Shown: in pieces, positions 50,601-62,704 of the stretch | How positions within the stretch are numbered: position 1 is the first letter of the stretch | Layout of the letters: the number at the start of each line of letters is the position of its first letter | Source: Ciona savignyi | Taxonomy: Eukaryota > Chordata > Ascidiacea > Phlebobranchia > Cionidae | Direction of reading: 5' to 3' | NCBI GenBank assembly: GCA_000149265.1 | Contig: CH001698.1 | Coordinates: 158,098 to 222,097 of the forward strand | DNA length: 64,000 bases | The notes under the pieces: generated by a model | Seen by the model: the letters and a program-made list of their open reading frames with translations, nothing else | Databases searched by the model: none | Told to the model about the DNA's origin: nothing | Program-made: the position numbers and the translations under genes

Positions 50601-53600
50601 CTTTTGCTCTCAAGATTGACTAATTTTCATATAGCTTAATACTTCATGCTTGGTATTATGTATTTTATTTCATTCTGGTTACGAATGAAAATGTTTACAT
50701 ATTATATTTTGTAAACCCTTTTGATGACATTTTTAAACAAATTTTTCTTCATAAATTTAGGAAACCCAAAAAGAGCTCGATGAAATGACAGCTAAACGAC
50801 AAAAACGAGGAAAGCAAGAGGAAGAGAAATCGGTTGAAGAAAAAACAACTCTTCATGTAAAAGATCCACTTGATTATCAGGTAAAGGTGGTTGTAATTTT
50901 GCTCTTAAACAGGTTAGCACTGAACTTGTTAAGTAAACAACATGGCCCAAGTTTNNNNNNNNNNNNNNNNNNNNNNNNNNNNNNNNNNNNNNNNNNNNNN
51001 NNNNNNNNNNNNNNNNNNNNNNNNNNNNNNNNNNNNNNNNNNNNNNNNNNNNNNTAAATTAGAAGTGTTCAATTTTCCAATGCAGACCTATAATAACCAG
51101 AAAAGAAACGTGTTGTATGGTCAGCTGCATTTAAAATTAGCATATGCTGTGTTATGCATGTGTAATATACTTATATAATCATCTTTGCCCTCTTACCCAG
51201 GACTATTTCTTATGAACAACAATTCCATCTGTTTATTAATTACAACTTAACCAACAACAATTCAGTATATGGTTTATTGTTTGCAACTTGAGTGTACTAG
51301 GATTAACTGATCATGCATTATTTCTGATTTCAATTAAAAACTACATATTTTATTGTAGTGATATTGATTACACTTTTTACTGCAAAACCTAAGCCAGCAT
51401 AGGAATTTCAAGCAATAAAATCTTGGATAAATCTATTTACCAAGGTTAAAAAATATCATTACTCTGTCATCACCTAGTGCCTGTTTTTGTAACATATATT
51501 TATTATATTTTAATTCTTCTTATTAAGTCTAATCCATTTTAACATATGTCTGTTATACAATAGGGTCGGTCATTCCTTCACATTCCCCAAGATGTTGGCG
51601 TGAACCTTAAATCAAGTATGCCTCCTGATAAATGCTATCTGCCGAAGCGACTTCTTCACACCTGGAGTGGTCACACGAAGGCAGTATCGTGCATAAAATT
51701 GTTTCCTAAATCTGGTCATCTTTTGCTATCCTCCTCAATGGATTGTAAAGTAAAGGTAAAAAAACACCATCGTTATAACACAGACCATCTTTGGCTCACC
51801 AAATGTGCTTTGTCCAATTCCAGAGAAATTTTAGTGATTTTAGTTTGTCGATTTTACACAACTGAATTAAAAAAACAATATATATAATATGAAACAATCC
51901 TTTTATTCTTTAATTCTGTTTCATTGTTTGTTTTGCATAGTTTTTGCAAACTACGTCCAATCTGTGTATATTATTTTATCTAACTTTATTTAATCTGTGT
52001 TCAAACGTGTATATGTTATTGTATATATTTTAAAATCTTACAAAATTTGCTAATCTTTTTTTATCAGTTACATACTTTAAAAGTGGTACTTTGTAATATG
52101 TCTGATCATGCAGTTATGGGAGGTGTACAACAAACGAAGGTTGCTACGTACTTACAGCGGTCATGGAAAGGCTGTTCGTGAAGCAAGTTTTAACAACGAT
52201 GGAACCAACTTCCTATCAGCAGGATATGATAGGTTTATTAAACTATGGGACACTGAAACAGGTTTGTGATGTTCTATGTGTAAAGGGTGATTATAAATAT
52301 AGAATTTTATTTCCATAAATTGCAAGTAAAGGTAAGTGGTGTAATGTATCTAACCATTGACTATTTTTGTAACATAACATGCTCATTATCGACACATTTA
52401 TTATTTACCACCTTGTTTAAACAGTTTTTGTAAGTTTCTTGCTTAAGAACTTGAACAACCAGTAAGTGGTGAACATTGCAATGACTTGACATTGTCCCTC
52501 TGAACTCCTACTATTGTTTTATCTAGTTTACATACGTAATAATTTGCTTAATGCAGGGCAATGTATTTCTAAATTCTCCAACAAGAAAATTCCCTACTGT
52601 GTCAAGTTTAATCCTGATGAGAACAAACAACATCTTTTTGTGGCTGGACTTTCAGACAAAAAAATAGTAACAGTACGTTCATCTACCAATTTGTTTCCTG
52701 TGCTTTGCTTTACCATTTTCTGTTTTAGTAATTGTAACTTTTATATTAAACTTCTAGTAATATTGTTTGTAACAATCACTTTGTATTTCTCTCACACAGT
52801 TACAGTACTAGCATGAGATAATTTCCTTAATGTAATGCAGTGATGTAGTGGATGATTTAATTTAATCAATCGGTGTAGTAAACATGTATTGGTTAAACAA
52901 TCCCCTACAACTTAATTGATACTGAGTAACAACAACTAGGATTTTTTTAACTGTAATAATCTGATAAATGAGACCTCAGTATAGGGTTTATTGTTATTTT
53001 TAACGCAGAACAAAGCGGTTTAGTCTTAAACAGCTGTAAATAATATTCCATATAAACAATGTTATGATATACAGGTAAAATAGTGTTTTTACTTTTTGTT
53101 ATAATAAAATTACTACAATTTTCTTTTTACAATGCCAAGGTTCGGATTATGATATATTTTTTCTTTAGTGGGACACCAGATCCAAGAATGTTGTACAAGA
53201 ATATGACCGCCACTTGGGTGCGGTAAACACAATTACCTTTGTTGACAACAATACCAAGTTTGTATCAACCTCCGACGACAAGAGTTTAAGAGTTTGGGAA
53301 TGGTTCGTCGCATTTTTAGTATTGTCCATTTTAAAAATTAAAACTAATGGTGTATTTAGGTAATAGGTTTACTCATTTTTATCCGCATATGAGTAAAATG
53401 GAAATGGTGACATAAAATTAGCCTAGACAAATTACCTTGTGTACACTGTCTAGTTACCAAAGCCATCATAGTTTGTTTTGTATGTTAGAAGACACTGCTA
53501 CAGTCTTTAACCTATTTCACCACTTCAATTTTTTTGTAATTTCACATTTCAAACTTTGCAGGGACATTCCAGTTGATTTCAAATACATCGCGGAACCTTC

Positions 53601-54194
53601 AATGCATTCTATGCCGTCAGTTACCTTATCACCCAATGAAAAGTGGTTGGGCTGTCAGTCACTGGACAATCAAATTATGATTTTCGATGTACAGGGGAGG
53701 TTCAGACTTAAAAGAAAGAAGATTTTCAAAGGACACATGGTGATTTTCTAACATTTAAATTTTTGTTGGGATAATTGTCTATTCAAAAGCCTTTTTTTAA
53801 TTTTATGAGTTTATCATCGATCTTCATAGTTAGTCACATTTTCCAAAAACATGTTTGGTCTGTAATCAGCCAAATACTAAATAATTTAAACTGGCAAGTC
53901 TTTAAAGCTAAATATCCCTTACAAATACTGTAAACTTTCAGGGCTAATATAAATAAAACCTTCTTTTCTCAGGTTGCGGGGTACGCTTGTCAGATGACTT
54001 TTTCGCCTGACATGTCGTATGTTGCCTCCGGTGACGGGGATGGAAAGGTGTTTATTTGGGATTGGAAGACAACACGCATGTACAGCAAGTTTCAAGCTCA
54101 TGAGAGTGTGTGTATAGGTTGCACTTGGCACCCCCACGAGACCTCCAAACTTATAACATGCGGATGGGACAGTCAGATTAAATTATGGGACTGA
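47629..54194 (+). CDS. CDC40: Pre-mRNA-processing factor 17 (CDC40/PRP17)
   Basis: Twelve exons: 47629-47799, 48474-48566, 49381-49507, 50041-50085, 50258-50478, 50761-50880, 51564-51755, 52114-52261, 52557-52672, 53169-53302, 53562-53739, 53973-54194. The sum is 1767 nt (588 aa), close to human CDC40 (579 aa), and the model is collinear along its length. The N-terminal part has conserved motifs ([49 protein letters not shown]). The C-terminal half is a seven-bladed WD40 propeller ([38 protein letters not shown]) ending at IKLWD. CDC40 is a spliceosome component acting at the second catalytic step. Exon 3 continues through the GGGTATGTG at 49437, a decoy donor; the true donor is at 49508. The 100-N gap lies between exons 6 and 7 but interrupts no coding sequence, since YDYQ joins [10 protein letters not shown] as expected. 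Confidence 0.97.
47886..48096. mobile_element. Foldback (hairpin) element in CDC40 intron 1
   Basis: A 20-bp perfect inverted repeat (cctctaaatactacaggacc at 47898-47917, complement at 48063-48082) is extended by imperfect pairing to about 50 bp per arm around a roughly 100-bp loop. The 110-aa minus ORF over it arises from this structure and is not called as a gene. Family unknown. Confidence 0.65.
48880..49172 (-). mobile_element. tRNA-derived SINE, family A, copy 4 (near full length)
   Basis: The most complete copy, in CDC40 intron 2. On the minus strand: A-box-like head TTGGTCTAACGGTTAGGTGC, B-box-like GGTTGCAGGTGC, central TGTCCTTGGGCAAGGCACTT, then CACTGCAATAGCTCCGGTAAC and an end CCCATTCACGGGGATAAA. 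This order (tRNA head, conserved core, family tail) is typical of SINEs. Confidence 0.82.
50955..51054. other. Assembly gap (100 N)
   Basis: Exactly 100 N bases, a conventional placeholder for a gap of unknown size, within CDC40 intron 6. Flanking exons join correctly in frame. Confidence 0.99.
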
Positions 54195-54484
54195 ACGCTG
54201 GGAACGCTCGCTTCAGTGATCAAATCTGGTTATTCGCACTGCCGAGAAATAATCAGGATTTCTTTTTTAGCATTTTCTAATGTATTTGTCACAGTACAAA
54301 TTGTAACTACGAAGTGCCATTATTCAGTTGCAATTGCACTTTATAAATATAAAAAAAAACTGAGTGAAAAATGCTCGTTTTATAATATCTTTAGTGCTTT
54401 TCTTAAGCAGCGAAGCATAAAAATATTTTTCAGTTCAACGAATAATATTTACTAAACACAAGGAATTATTCCTCCATAACAAAC
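54195..54484. other. Short convergent intergenic region
   Basis: A 290-bp space between the CDC40 stop and the minus-strand stop of the small Cys-rich gene. It must carry both 3' UTR ends. No canonical AATAAA was found on the CDC40 strand. Confidence 0.4.
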
Positions 54485-55788
54485 TCATCTCTTCTTTTTC
54501 TTCTTTTTGCCCCCTTTCTTGCCTTTTTTGCCTCCCTTCTTTCCTTTCTTCCCTCCCTTCTTTTTCCCCTTTTTTCCTTGCCTCTCTTTCCACGCAGCGT
54601 ATTTCTCTTTTGCCTCTTCTGAAGGTCCTTTTCCAGGAACATATTCCACTCTTTTACCCAAGCATTGTATCTGCGTTGAACGGCGTTATACGATGTTGCC
54701 TAGATTTTATCCTTCCCGGTTGGATATCATGTGTACACCGCAGTGTGTGCAACAACGACAGTTGTTAAGCACATACTATAATCCTTATGCTTGTAGAGGC
54801 GATTGCAGTGTTAAAATATTTTGTTTTTACATAATTTGTTAGACGCTATACTGATCGGAGAGTAACAGCAGTTAAATTCCTTTTTCAAAAGGGCATCGCG
54901 TAAACAGAATGCCAGGATAAAGATATGTCAGAAATAAAGTATACCGCGAAGAATAATATTATTTTGCTCGTGTGCTTAGACCGTGAATGGCGTCGCTAGG
55001 TCAATAAAACACAAGTGATCCATGATACGTGACATCGCGGTATTGAAAAATATTGATTTTCCATGATGTTTTTCGTTTACTAGATCTAAGTGTTACTTTG
55101 TTAAGAGAAGGTTTTGTACATTACCAGCAAACCTAAGTGCTACCTTATCTAGATGGTTTTAAAATTGACTTGCGATTTCCGACCGCCACCGACATTTTTT
55201 AACCTTCAGAACATAGAATTTAGTAGCTAGAATAATGGGCATGGTGTTGATTTTTCAAACCTAGACACACCGCAACTTGTCGGTTGTGTGTCAGCAAGGT
55301 AAATTTCGGCCAAAAAGGCGCGTGCCTTGGGCCACTCCCAAAAACCAGAAGTGCCGTATTCTGGCACGGGCTACATTTTTTTTATACAAATGCATAGTGG
55401 CAATGTTACTCCGCTGTTGACATAATCGGTAAATTGGCAGTTTATTAACGTTTGCTTATTCTAACAAAAAGGAGAATCGTGTTTCTTTTTTAAGAATCGG
55501 CTTGATGTATAGACCTTTTACAGTTTTTTGCGGTTTGTAGTATTCCTACCACTACCAAATAGTACCTATACCTATTGCGTACCTGGTTACATTGTCGACA
55601 ATGGGCAGCAGCCCTCATCAACCCAGTAAACTCGCCTTTCAGACAATCATTGCAAAACCTTGTTCCGCAAAATCGACACATGAACGTCTGTAAAGAATTA
55701 ACAAGCTCAAAATACATTAACCGTTAAAATAATTTAATAACAGTCGCAAACTTACCGTGTCATTGTAAACGCACCCCCAGCGACACAT
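54485..55788 (-). CDS. Small Cys-rich, probable zinc-binding protein with Lys/Gly tail
   Basis: Three phase-0 exons on the minus strand: 55756-55788, 55583-55687 and 54485-54670, giving 324 nt (107 aa). Exon 1 starts MCRWGCVYNDT. Exon 2 continues TFMCRFCGTRFCNDCLKGEF...HCRQCNQ. Exon 3 opens IQCLGKRVEYVPGKGP and ends in about 30 residues of only Lys and Gly apart from a final Arg. The protein has ten cysteines in CxxxC/CxxC/CxxCxxC-like spacing, consistent with bound zinc, though no named zinc-finger family was recognised. The basic tail suggests nucleic-acid or tubulin contact, but that is a guess. Exons are too short to show in simple ORF calls, and a purine-rich tail would look like low-complexity DNA. 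An unpaired acceptor 17 nt upstream of the ATG could be an SL trans-splice site. Convergent with CDC40. Confidence 0.78.
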
Positions 55789-56375
55789 GCTAGTGCATGT
55801 ATTTTCTGAAATAACCAGTTTGAAGTTCGCCTAAAAATGCCGTGTTTCCATTCCAATTTTAAGTTAATGCGGAACAGCTTTACTGACTGAAGACACAAGA
55901 TATTAACACGTTTTTTATTAAATTTTACTTCTGAATTCTGCCTATACTTCGACAGTATGTTGTACTTCTGTTCGACACATAGGTGAAATCGTAACAATAA
56001 CCTATTGTCCTTCTTTGTAATGTAAACAATGATGATGCCCGCTACGGGATTCTGTGTTTGCTTTTTCAGATTTCTTTCCATTCGTTTATTACAACACAAT
56101 GTGGTTTGATTCATAGAATGAATAACATCATATAAATAGCGAAGAGCGTACTTTAGTATAATTGACTAATGTAGTGTGTATATAAGTACTGTTCATATGC
56201 GTATTAAGTATCGCAATGTTTTAATATGCCTAACTATATGTGTCTATATGTACACATACAACCTTAACATGACCTCTGACACCTTAAATGTTTCTCCTCC
56301 TAGAAAACTGTACACTAACAAAAAACTTGTAATGATAGCATAGATTTCGGTAATTGGCATCGAACAAAATACTGA

Positions 56376-56381
56376 TTTATT
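56376..56381 (-). promoter_or_regulatory. Candidate poly(A) signal, seven-TM gene
   Basis: AATAAA on the minus strand, 117 nt past the stop of the seven-transmembrane gene. Motif and position only. Confidence 0.4.
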
Positions 56382-56497
56382 GAATACTGTCGCCACGTAA
56401 CATAATTATTAAAACAACGAAATAATGAACATGTTATAAAAACAAAGCAAAACTCAGCACGTAAAAATATTAAAGGGCAACAAATACAGTAAAAAAA

Positions 56498-57572
56498 TTA
56501 CAATTTACGACTTGAGCCAGAGATAGTTGTCAGCCTGGATTGGAACGTCTGATTCCGGGTTGTACCTCTTAACAATCTTCGGCGTCTTAAAAACGGGAAT
56601 AAACGGACTTTCCAATCCATAAACGAGCAGATAAGTGCCAATAAGTTAATCAAAATATTTATACCATATACAGTGTGTCGAATGTACCAATACGGATTTT
56701 TAATAGTGAGTGCGAAGACTGCGTTTGCGGCATCTGATATTATGCAGATCAAAGACGTCACTAAAACACGTTTTATAATCGGAATAATTCTTTTGGAATC
56801 GAAACCTTGATGAAGACTGTTTTTTCTGTGCAGCCAAAGGGGGTAGATAAATAAAAACAGAAAAGTGGCTTGGAATATAACAGTCGAAGACACCATAAGG
56901 CTCCATTTTACAGTGGAACTGCCTTTCTTTTCTACCTTAAGACAACCGTTCGAAGTCGTCTTATAACTAGGAGCCCATAGAAATACTATGGCGTTGGTTA
57001 CCAACATTATGACGTAAAACCCAAAGCTAAGTTTGCTGATAAACCGTACAGATTTGTGCAGGTTCTTTTTGATCAATTGATTGTGGTAAAATATCGAGTA
57101 CAGCCGGAACCACAAACCGAAATACACGCACCCCAGTACTATAACCCCACAACAAATGGTGATCTTTTGTCCAACAGCGCAGAACGGTTCCCCATAGTGA
57201 TGTAATGGAATAAACCCAACGACGAAGTATACGATTTCGGCGAGACACCCTAATATAGTAAGGGAGCTCAAGAGTTGAGGCCCAGGTCTGTGTTTGCCAG
57301 CAGAAGTATCTATTAAACAACAAGGATCAAACTAATGTACATAGAACATATCTATATAAAAACAATTATCGTTAACGGAAATTACCTTGACAGAAAATAA
57401 GTTTTCTCTTTTTAGCATGGACGGATAGAGCTACGGTCAAGTAAGTAACAAAGATACAGCAGGCTGCCGACAAAGTTGTTGTAACGATCCATTGGTCCAA
57501 TAAACTGTCTTTGTCTTGTTCTTCCGTCTCGTTGCGTTGATTTAAAGAGGAATTATATACTTTATTTAACAT
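56498..57572 (-). CDS. Seven-transmembrane protein of unknown family
   Basis: Two exons, 57386-57572 and 56498-57309, joined in phase 1: 999 nt (332 aa). The N-terminus is short with possible N-glycosylation sites (NSS, NET). Seven hydrophobic segments follow, beginning WIVTTTLSAACCIF, LLSSLTILGCLAEIV, CCGVIVLGCVYFGLW, LSFGFYVIMLVTNAIV, SLMVSSTVIFQATFLF, VLVTSLICIISDAANAVF and YGINILINLLALICSF. The C-terminal tail is basic (FPFLRRRRLLRGTTR). A GPCR-like topology fits, but I see no DRY or NPxxY motif, so receptor function is not claimed. The chosen ATG is 22 nt after an acceptor-like sequence (tttattttgcag), so translation could start in an unseen upstream exon, or the mRNA could be SL trans-spliced. 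Confidence 0.78.
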
Positions 57573-59194
57573 CGCAAAACGTAGCCTACAATATCTGCAA
57601 AATAAATTATAACACATTAAACTCTTCGATACCAGCCATGGCATTTTGTCTTGGTTGGATAAACAACTCGAATGATGTTTAAGTTTCATAACATTTAAAA
57701 TGCTGCAAAACTCAACGAAGAACTGACGACGTTTCAATCTCAGCTTCGCATTTAAACAATGGTAGATTAATCATCAATTTACACTCTTGCAACGCAATAT
57801 CTATACTTGGAAGTGCATCACTAGCCTAATCAGCACTCTAGTGAGACACTAACAATTCCATACTATTCAATGTGCAGAGACGTTATAAATTTTACAAGAA
57901 ATAAACCTATCAACTGCTTGGGCCAAAAGCCGCTCTACAATAGCATATAAATATCGAGACCAAGCTAAATGTAATGACCTTCGCGAAAACTCAACTGACA
58001 TATGACAACTTCCAAGAGGTGGAATTACCTTATATTTATAAAGTTTAGTGGTGGGAAAACACGTTGCACAACAGCATTGTGTCTCGCCTTCTCCGTGGTT
58101 CGATTTCGGTGGATTCCGTCCAAAATTTAATCGAGCGTAACGAAGCATTGTCTGCCGTGGCCACGACCAAATGTTTTCATTACACTGTCGAAACCATAAA
58201 CGTGATTCCACATTCAAGCTAAACTAATTTATAATAATCAACGTGTCCCGATCCGCTTGTACTCACTTTCTCTTTGCGAACCAATCAAAACCAAACAAAG
58301 GGTTCCATACTTTTAGCACGAGTTTATTTAAACGACTCTACCAATAGTTTCGGTTAAATATGACCGCGGTTTCGTGAGGATGGTGCAATGTATTTTTAAG
58401 TGTTCTCCATTTGTTCGTCTCTTTTGCACATTGAGGGGAACTTTTTCGCAGCCGTTAATAAACCCACACAGAATATTTTTGTATTCGGTGTAAAGCTAAT
58501 TTTATTCACTCTACAAAGTTTTTGCGTTTCCGTATTTTAGCGGTTTTATAGTGGTATATATCTCCAATGAAATGACAGCCGTGTGGAAGAAGTACAACAG
58601 ACCACATATCCCATTTCTCATTCATCATTAGAGATGTAGAAAGAACCAAAGAAACAACACCAGTTCCCGATTTGTTGACTGAGGGTCTTCATACCAGTAT
58701 GATAACACGCAACCATTTCGTGTTTCCAGCTTAGTTATTTTTAGGCAGGTGAATAAGATGTCGTTGCTGTAACGGTCCAATACACCACACACTCTATGAC
58801 AAAACATAATTAACAGTGACAAATTTTAGGTATTATTAGACAGTTATTTTGCATGTGGGATGTTAATAGAGTTAAAGATAGTGCTGAGGCGACTTAAGGT
58901 ATTTTATTAAGACTTGACTTAATTCTTTTGGAAAATTACTTGTTTCAGAACTTGTACTTTCACTTTACTTACTATGTTAAAGACTTAGACTAGACTCCTA
59001 AATTTCAAATAAATTTACTTGGACTTGAAATATACATAAAACCCGTTAGGCTATGTTCGATAATAAAATACGTCTTAGCCTACTCTAAAAAAGCCAAAAA
59101 ACTAATTTTTGTGACACAAATTGAGCAGACAACCACGTAAATCAGCAATGACGCCATCGTTAGAAGATAATAAAAAAAATCAAAATAACAATTA
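57573..59194. other. Intergenic region upstream of the seven-TM gene
   Basis: A minus-strand open frame at 57867-58217 (116 aa) has no recognisable domain, no partner exon and unusual composition, so it is not called. The rest is AT-rich without visible features. Confidence 0.35.
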
Positions 59195-59210
59195 TGTACG
59201 GTAGTGTGAC

Positions 59211-60890
59211 CAGTGGCGTACCCAGGATTCTGTAACCGGGTAGACAACCGCGAGCGTAGCGAGCAATCGATTAAATTTTTTTCGCTATTTTCCTCATTTT
59301 TTAAACTCTTATTTGTTCGTTGATTGGTAAAACGCACACTTTTCAGACGTAAAATACCTGTCTGACAACTTCAATGCTATGCATAGAGTTCGGCGTAAAT
59401 ACGAAATTAGGTTCAGTTACGTAATTCGGAATGGCGTTACGGACGTCAAATCAAAATTACGTAATTACACATCCCTGCGTAATCATTTAAACGTGAATTG
59501 CACGTCGTTGTAAATATACTTTCTCAGCAATTTCTTGTTTTTTTAATCTTAGCAAATTAATTTGGCTTTTTAATTTTTGTTTTAGTAAAATATTTCGAAC
59601 CACCGATAGGAATAATCACAATCGCGGTAAATACACGTGATCTTGGATTCGGGCCAATTTCCTTATTTGGAATCAGCGCAGCAAGATAAAAGGCAACGTT
59701 GCCACGATCTTCGGCTTGTTTACTCGGCGAACGCCATGTATCGACGAACTGCTGTCCGACCTATAAATTTCTTTGCCAAAAACGATGCCGATTTGACAGT
59801 AGCCTAAAAAAAATCGGATAACAGTTAACCGATTGTTGTTACATCAGTTAACCGTTTTTCAAATTAACCGTTAATTCGCAGGTCTACTGGTATAATAAAA
59901 ATCCTTTACTGAAAAATGTTTATTATCCAAATGATCACCCACTATTCCTTTTGTAAATTAAATAAAAAATTATATGAAAAACTGTTTCGTCCAAATGTCA
60001 GTCAAATCTCCGAGAGTGAACCACGCGGACATCTGCACCTGGTGAGAGAGCGAGCGCGATAAGCCCCCCATCAAAGGAATAAAGACCACCACGAGTTGCG
60101 GTTTACTACAGGCTCTCGGAGCTTTGACTGACATCTGGACTAAACGCCATTTTGTTTAGAGTCGCAATTAAACGTTTATAAGTATATACAATTTCGTACA
60201 GTCAAAATCACAAAAAAATGCTTTACAATCAACTATGTCGTATATTTCAGCTATATTGCACCATTAGCGGCAAGCCTGCAATAGCATTTTTAATTACCTT
60301 CCGTATTGATATTCGTATTTCCGTAGTTTCATATACGGTATTACCGGACTGTGGCACGTGGTATTCTGACGAATGACAGTGTTATAACGCTATGTTGTGT
60401 GTTTTTAATCAAATTAGAAATACGGCAAGAAAATTAAATTATGCGAAGAAATGGTTTGATATAAAAACACCTTAACATCTACAACTTTCGTGCAAAGTCT
60501 TAATGTCCGTGGTGCCTAGACTGATTACAATCTCCGCAAATGTAATCGGTGATAATAAAAGAACATTGAGAAACACGCGTTTAAGTCTATGATTACGTAA
60601 TAGTTCAATGGATCCTTAACCACATGGTCAAAAAGACGCAAACTTGTCATTTTGCAAGCAAAGCAATATTTTTATATTGGAATGCGATTTACGCGGTAAT
60701 TCGTAGAGAACGACGAAAGATCGCTTTGTTAAACCTCTGAATACTTTAAAGATGACTCGCGTAATTAGAATTACGGAGAAATTTAATATCGCCTCATAAT
60801 CTTTATTTTTTTCATTTCTTTTTTTTTTTATTGTCCCAGAATCTTGGGTAGACAGTGTCTACGTTGTCCCCCCGGCTAGGTACGCCAGTG
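59211..60890. mobile_element. Non-autonomous hAT-like element, 1.68 kb
   Basis: The left end is CAGTGGCGTACC and the right end, inverted, is CACTGGCGTACC. Both sides carry a perfect 8-bp duplication, agtgtgac (59203-59210 and 60891-60898), the hallmark of hAT insertion. No transposase-like frame was found inside. It holds a nested foldback at 59989-60140. Confidence 0.82.
59989..60140. mobile_element. Nested foldback element, 152 bp
   Basis: Inverted arms of 28 bp (59989-60016 and 60113-60140; left begins gtccaaatgtcagtcaaa) match at 26 of 28 positions around a 96-bp centre. It lies inside the hAT-like element. No target duplication could be settled. Confidence 0.7.
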
Positions 60891-61299
60891 AGTGTGACCG
60901 AATAGTTAACGCGACCGATACATATACCGACTCTTATACAAAAAAACGGTCCTGGTGACGAGCCCATCATGGGTTCGAAACTTGGCTCGGTAAAAATAAT
61001 AAATAAAAAAATAACAATTCGAATATAAAACAGGTAAAAAGTGAGGATGCAAAGGATGACCGTTGTTCATTCGATATTTACGGTGTTAAGTGGTAGAAAT
61101 GAACAAAGAAAAAATGTGCTAATGGTATGCAACTTACCTGTTAGTATTCTATAAACAACGTGTGTTATCCTTAATAAAAAAGTACAGGTTTGTAACTAAT
61201 AAACACACTTTCCCTAAATAGAAGAAGTAAATGAATAAGGTAAGAAAATTTTCTTGCTTTATTTATTAGGTATGAACGGGACCTATAGGTCTACTCAGC

Positions 61300-61437
61300 T
61301 CTCCCGGCCCTAGAATTACATTACTTCGATAATGTGGGAATTCGAACGGCCCGGTCTGAGCTGCGAGAATCGTATTACTCTGTAATAGTGCGGTTAGCCA
61401 GCGCAGTCTTCAGTCTCACCACTGGAGGGCGTGAATA
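61300..61437 (-). mobile_element. Possible third tRNA-like element
   Basis: On the minus strand, TGGCTAACCGCAC (A-box-like) is followed by GGGCCGTTCGAATTCCC with a strong B-box match. The element differs from families A and B, and no second copy is visible in the window to confirm its limits. Confidence 0.45.
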
Positions 61438-61562
61438 AAGGTTTTTGGGTTACCTTAAACAATGGAATGGCTTGCACGCTGTGGAGAGACACCTGCGAAG
61501 GGTGTAAAAAAAATTATGGGAAACAATTAAATGCCCTATAATTCGCTCCACGTTGCTGTATG

Positions 61563-61850
61563 GGATATTCACGTTTATCCCCGTGAATGGTAAAACCAAT
61601 GGGGTTAACTGTTAACACATGGGCAATCGTCAGATCATCTCGCGCCCACCGTCGGGTTACCGGGGCTATTGCACTGTCTTATGTTTGATCCACGCGTGCC
61701 TTTATCAAGTAGAACCCATTAAGGCCGCTGGAAATGTCCGTTAAGTGCCTTGCCCAAGGACACAGCTGACTAGCTAGCGACCAGTTCCAAGTCTGCAACC
61801 CTTCGGCTGAAAGGCGACGCACTTAACCACCAGACTAATCTGTGGGATAT
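61563..61850 (-). mobile_element. tRNA-derived SINE, family A, copy 5
   Basis: Near-full-length minus-strand copy with the head, TGTGTCCTTGGGCAAGGCACTT core, CAATAGCCCCGGTAACCCGAC segment and CCATTCACGGGGATAAA end in the same order as copy 4. Confidence 0.8.
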
Positions 61851-62704
61851 GTTATAGTTTCTAAGTTCCCAAACATCCTTAAACTGCAAAACAATTTGCT
61901 CTGAAGTAAAACGGTACACATGAATTATTTTCAGGCTAATTCACAAAATCAAATAACCAACCATCCTAACAGCTGAAGCTGGACAATGTCTCGTGGTGTG
62001 AAATATAAACCGAAACTTGCCCCCAAAAAAACTGTTTTTAACTGACTTACGCTAAAAAACATTAGGTATAACATACAATCTGAAAAGTTTTACTCATTTT
62101 GCAGCAATGGAAAATACAATGGATAAACAACTATATAAACCTTTTGTTTTTTGTATAATTATAAATCGTATAATTATATTATAAATCATATTTAAGTAAC
62201 CGATGTTGATGCTAATTGGTCCTCTTTGTTTTGCGAGTTAATCGAAGGCTTTCCGATTAAATAATTTTACATAATAAAAAATACTGAGTCAAAGTTTAAA
62301 GTAGTAGGTCCATTACTTGAACAGTTTTTATATATAATTCGATACACCAATCGGGCTTACGGCCGTTTACCCAACGAAATATGGCAGACTTTTGACCTTA
62401 TGAAATTTCCCTCCAAATTGTTACTTTAAACATAAATAATTTTAACTACTTTTCGCTCGCTTTGACCTTATCACTAATTATCAAGGAACTATTAAATTGT
62501 ACATACAAGGGTTCACAACAAATGAAATTTATTCATACAAAAATTATGACAAATGCAGAACATCAATCCATAAAGATACCAATAATACATGCGAAATTCG
62601 CAGGCCTTTTCTTCCAGTAATTGTATTACACTTTGTAGAAATAGAAATGAACTTGAATCAAAATAAGAATCAACTATGATTGGGAGGTGATAAGGGGAAC
62701 TGGT
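61851..62704. other. 3' flank of the HSC70 gene
   Basis: AT-rich and non-coding. The small plus-strand frame at 62497-62679 lies in the HSC70 3' UTR and has no coding character. A minus-strand AATAAA occurs at 62528-62533. Confidence 0.4.
62528..62533 (-). promoter_or_regulatory. Candidate poly(A) signal, HSC70 gene
   Basis: AATAAA on the minus strand, about 170 nt past the HSC70 stop. Motif and position only. Confidence 0.45.

Larger units (their letters stand above)
59195..60992 (+). mobile_element. tRNA-like SINE, family B, copy 5, split by a hAT element
   Basis: The SINE head (gtacggtagtgtgac) lies at 59195-59210. The remainder, from agtgtgaccgaatagttaacg through the GGTTCGAAAC B box to the A-rich end, lies at 60891-60992. 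The gap is filled by the element at 59211-60890, whose 8-bp target duplication lies within the SINE. Confidence 0.75.

Noticed and set aside
54507..54842. 111-aa plus-strand Pro/Phe-rich frame after CDC40
   Set aside because: An antisense shadow of the Lys/Gly tail of the small minus-strand gene.
55752..56114. 120-aa minus-strand frame overlapping exon 1 of the small Cys-rich gene
   Set aside because: A different frame at 55756-55788 joins in phase with the next exon and gives a consistent cysteine pattern. The long frame cannot be spliced in phase.
57867..58217. 116-aa minus-strand open frame upstream of the seven-TM gene
   Set aside because: No domain, no hydrophobic or repeat pattern that fits a family, and no splice partner in phase. 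A chance frame is likely.
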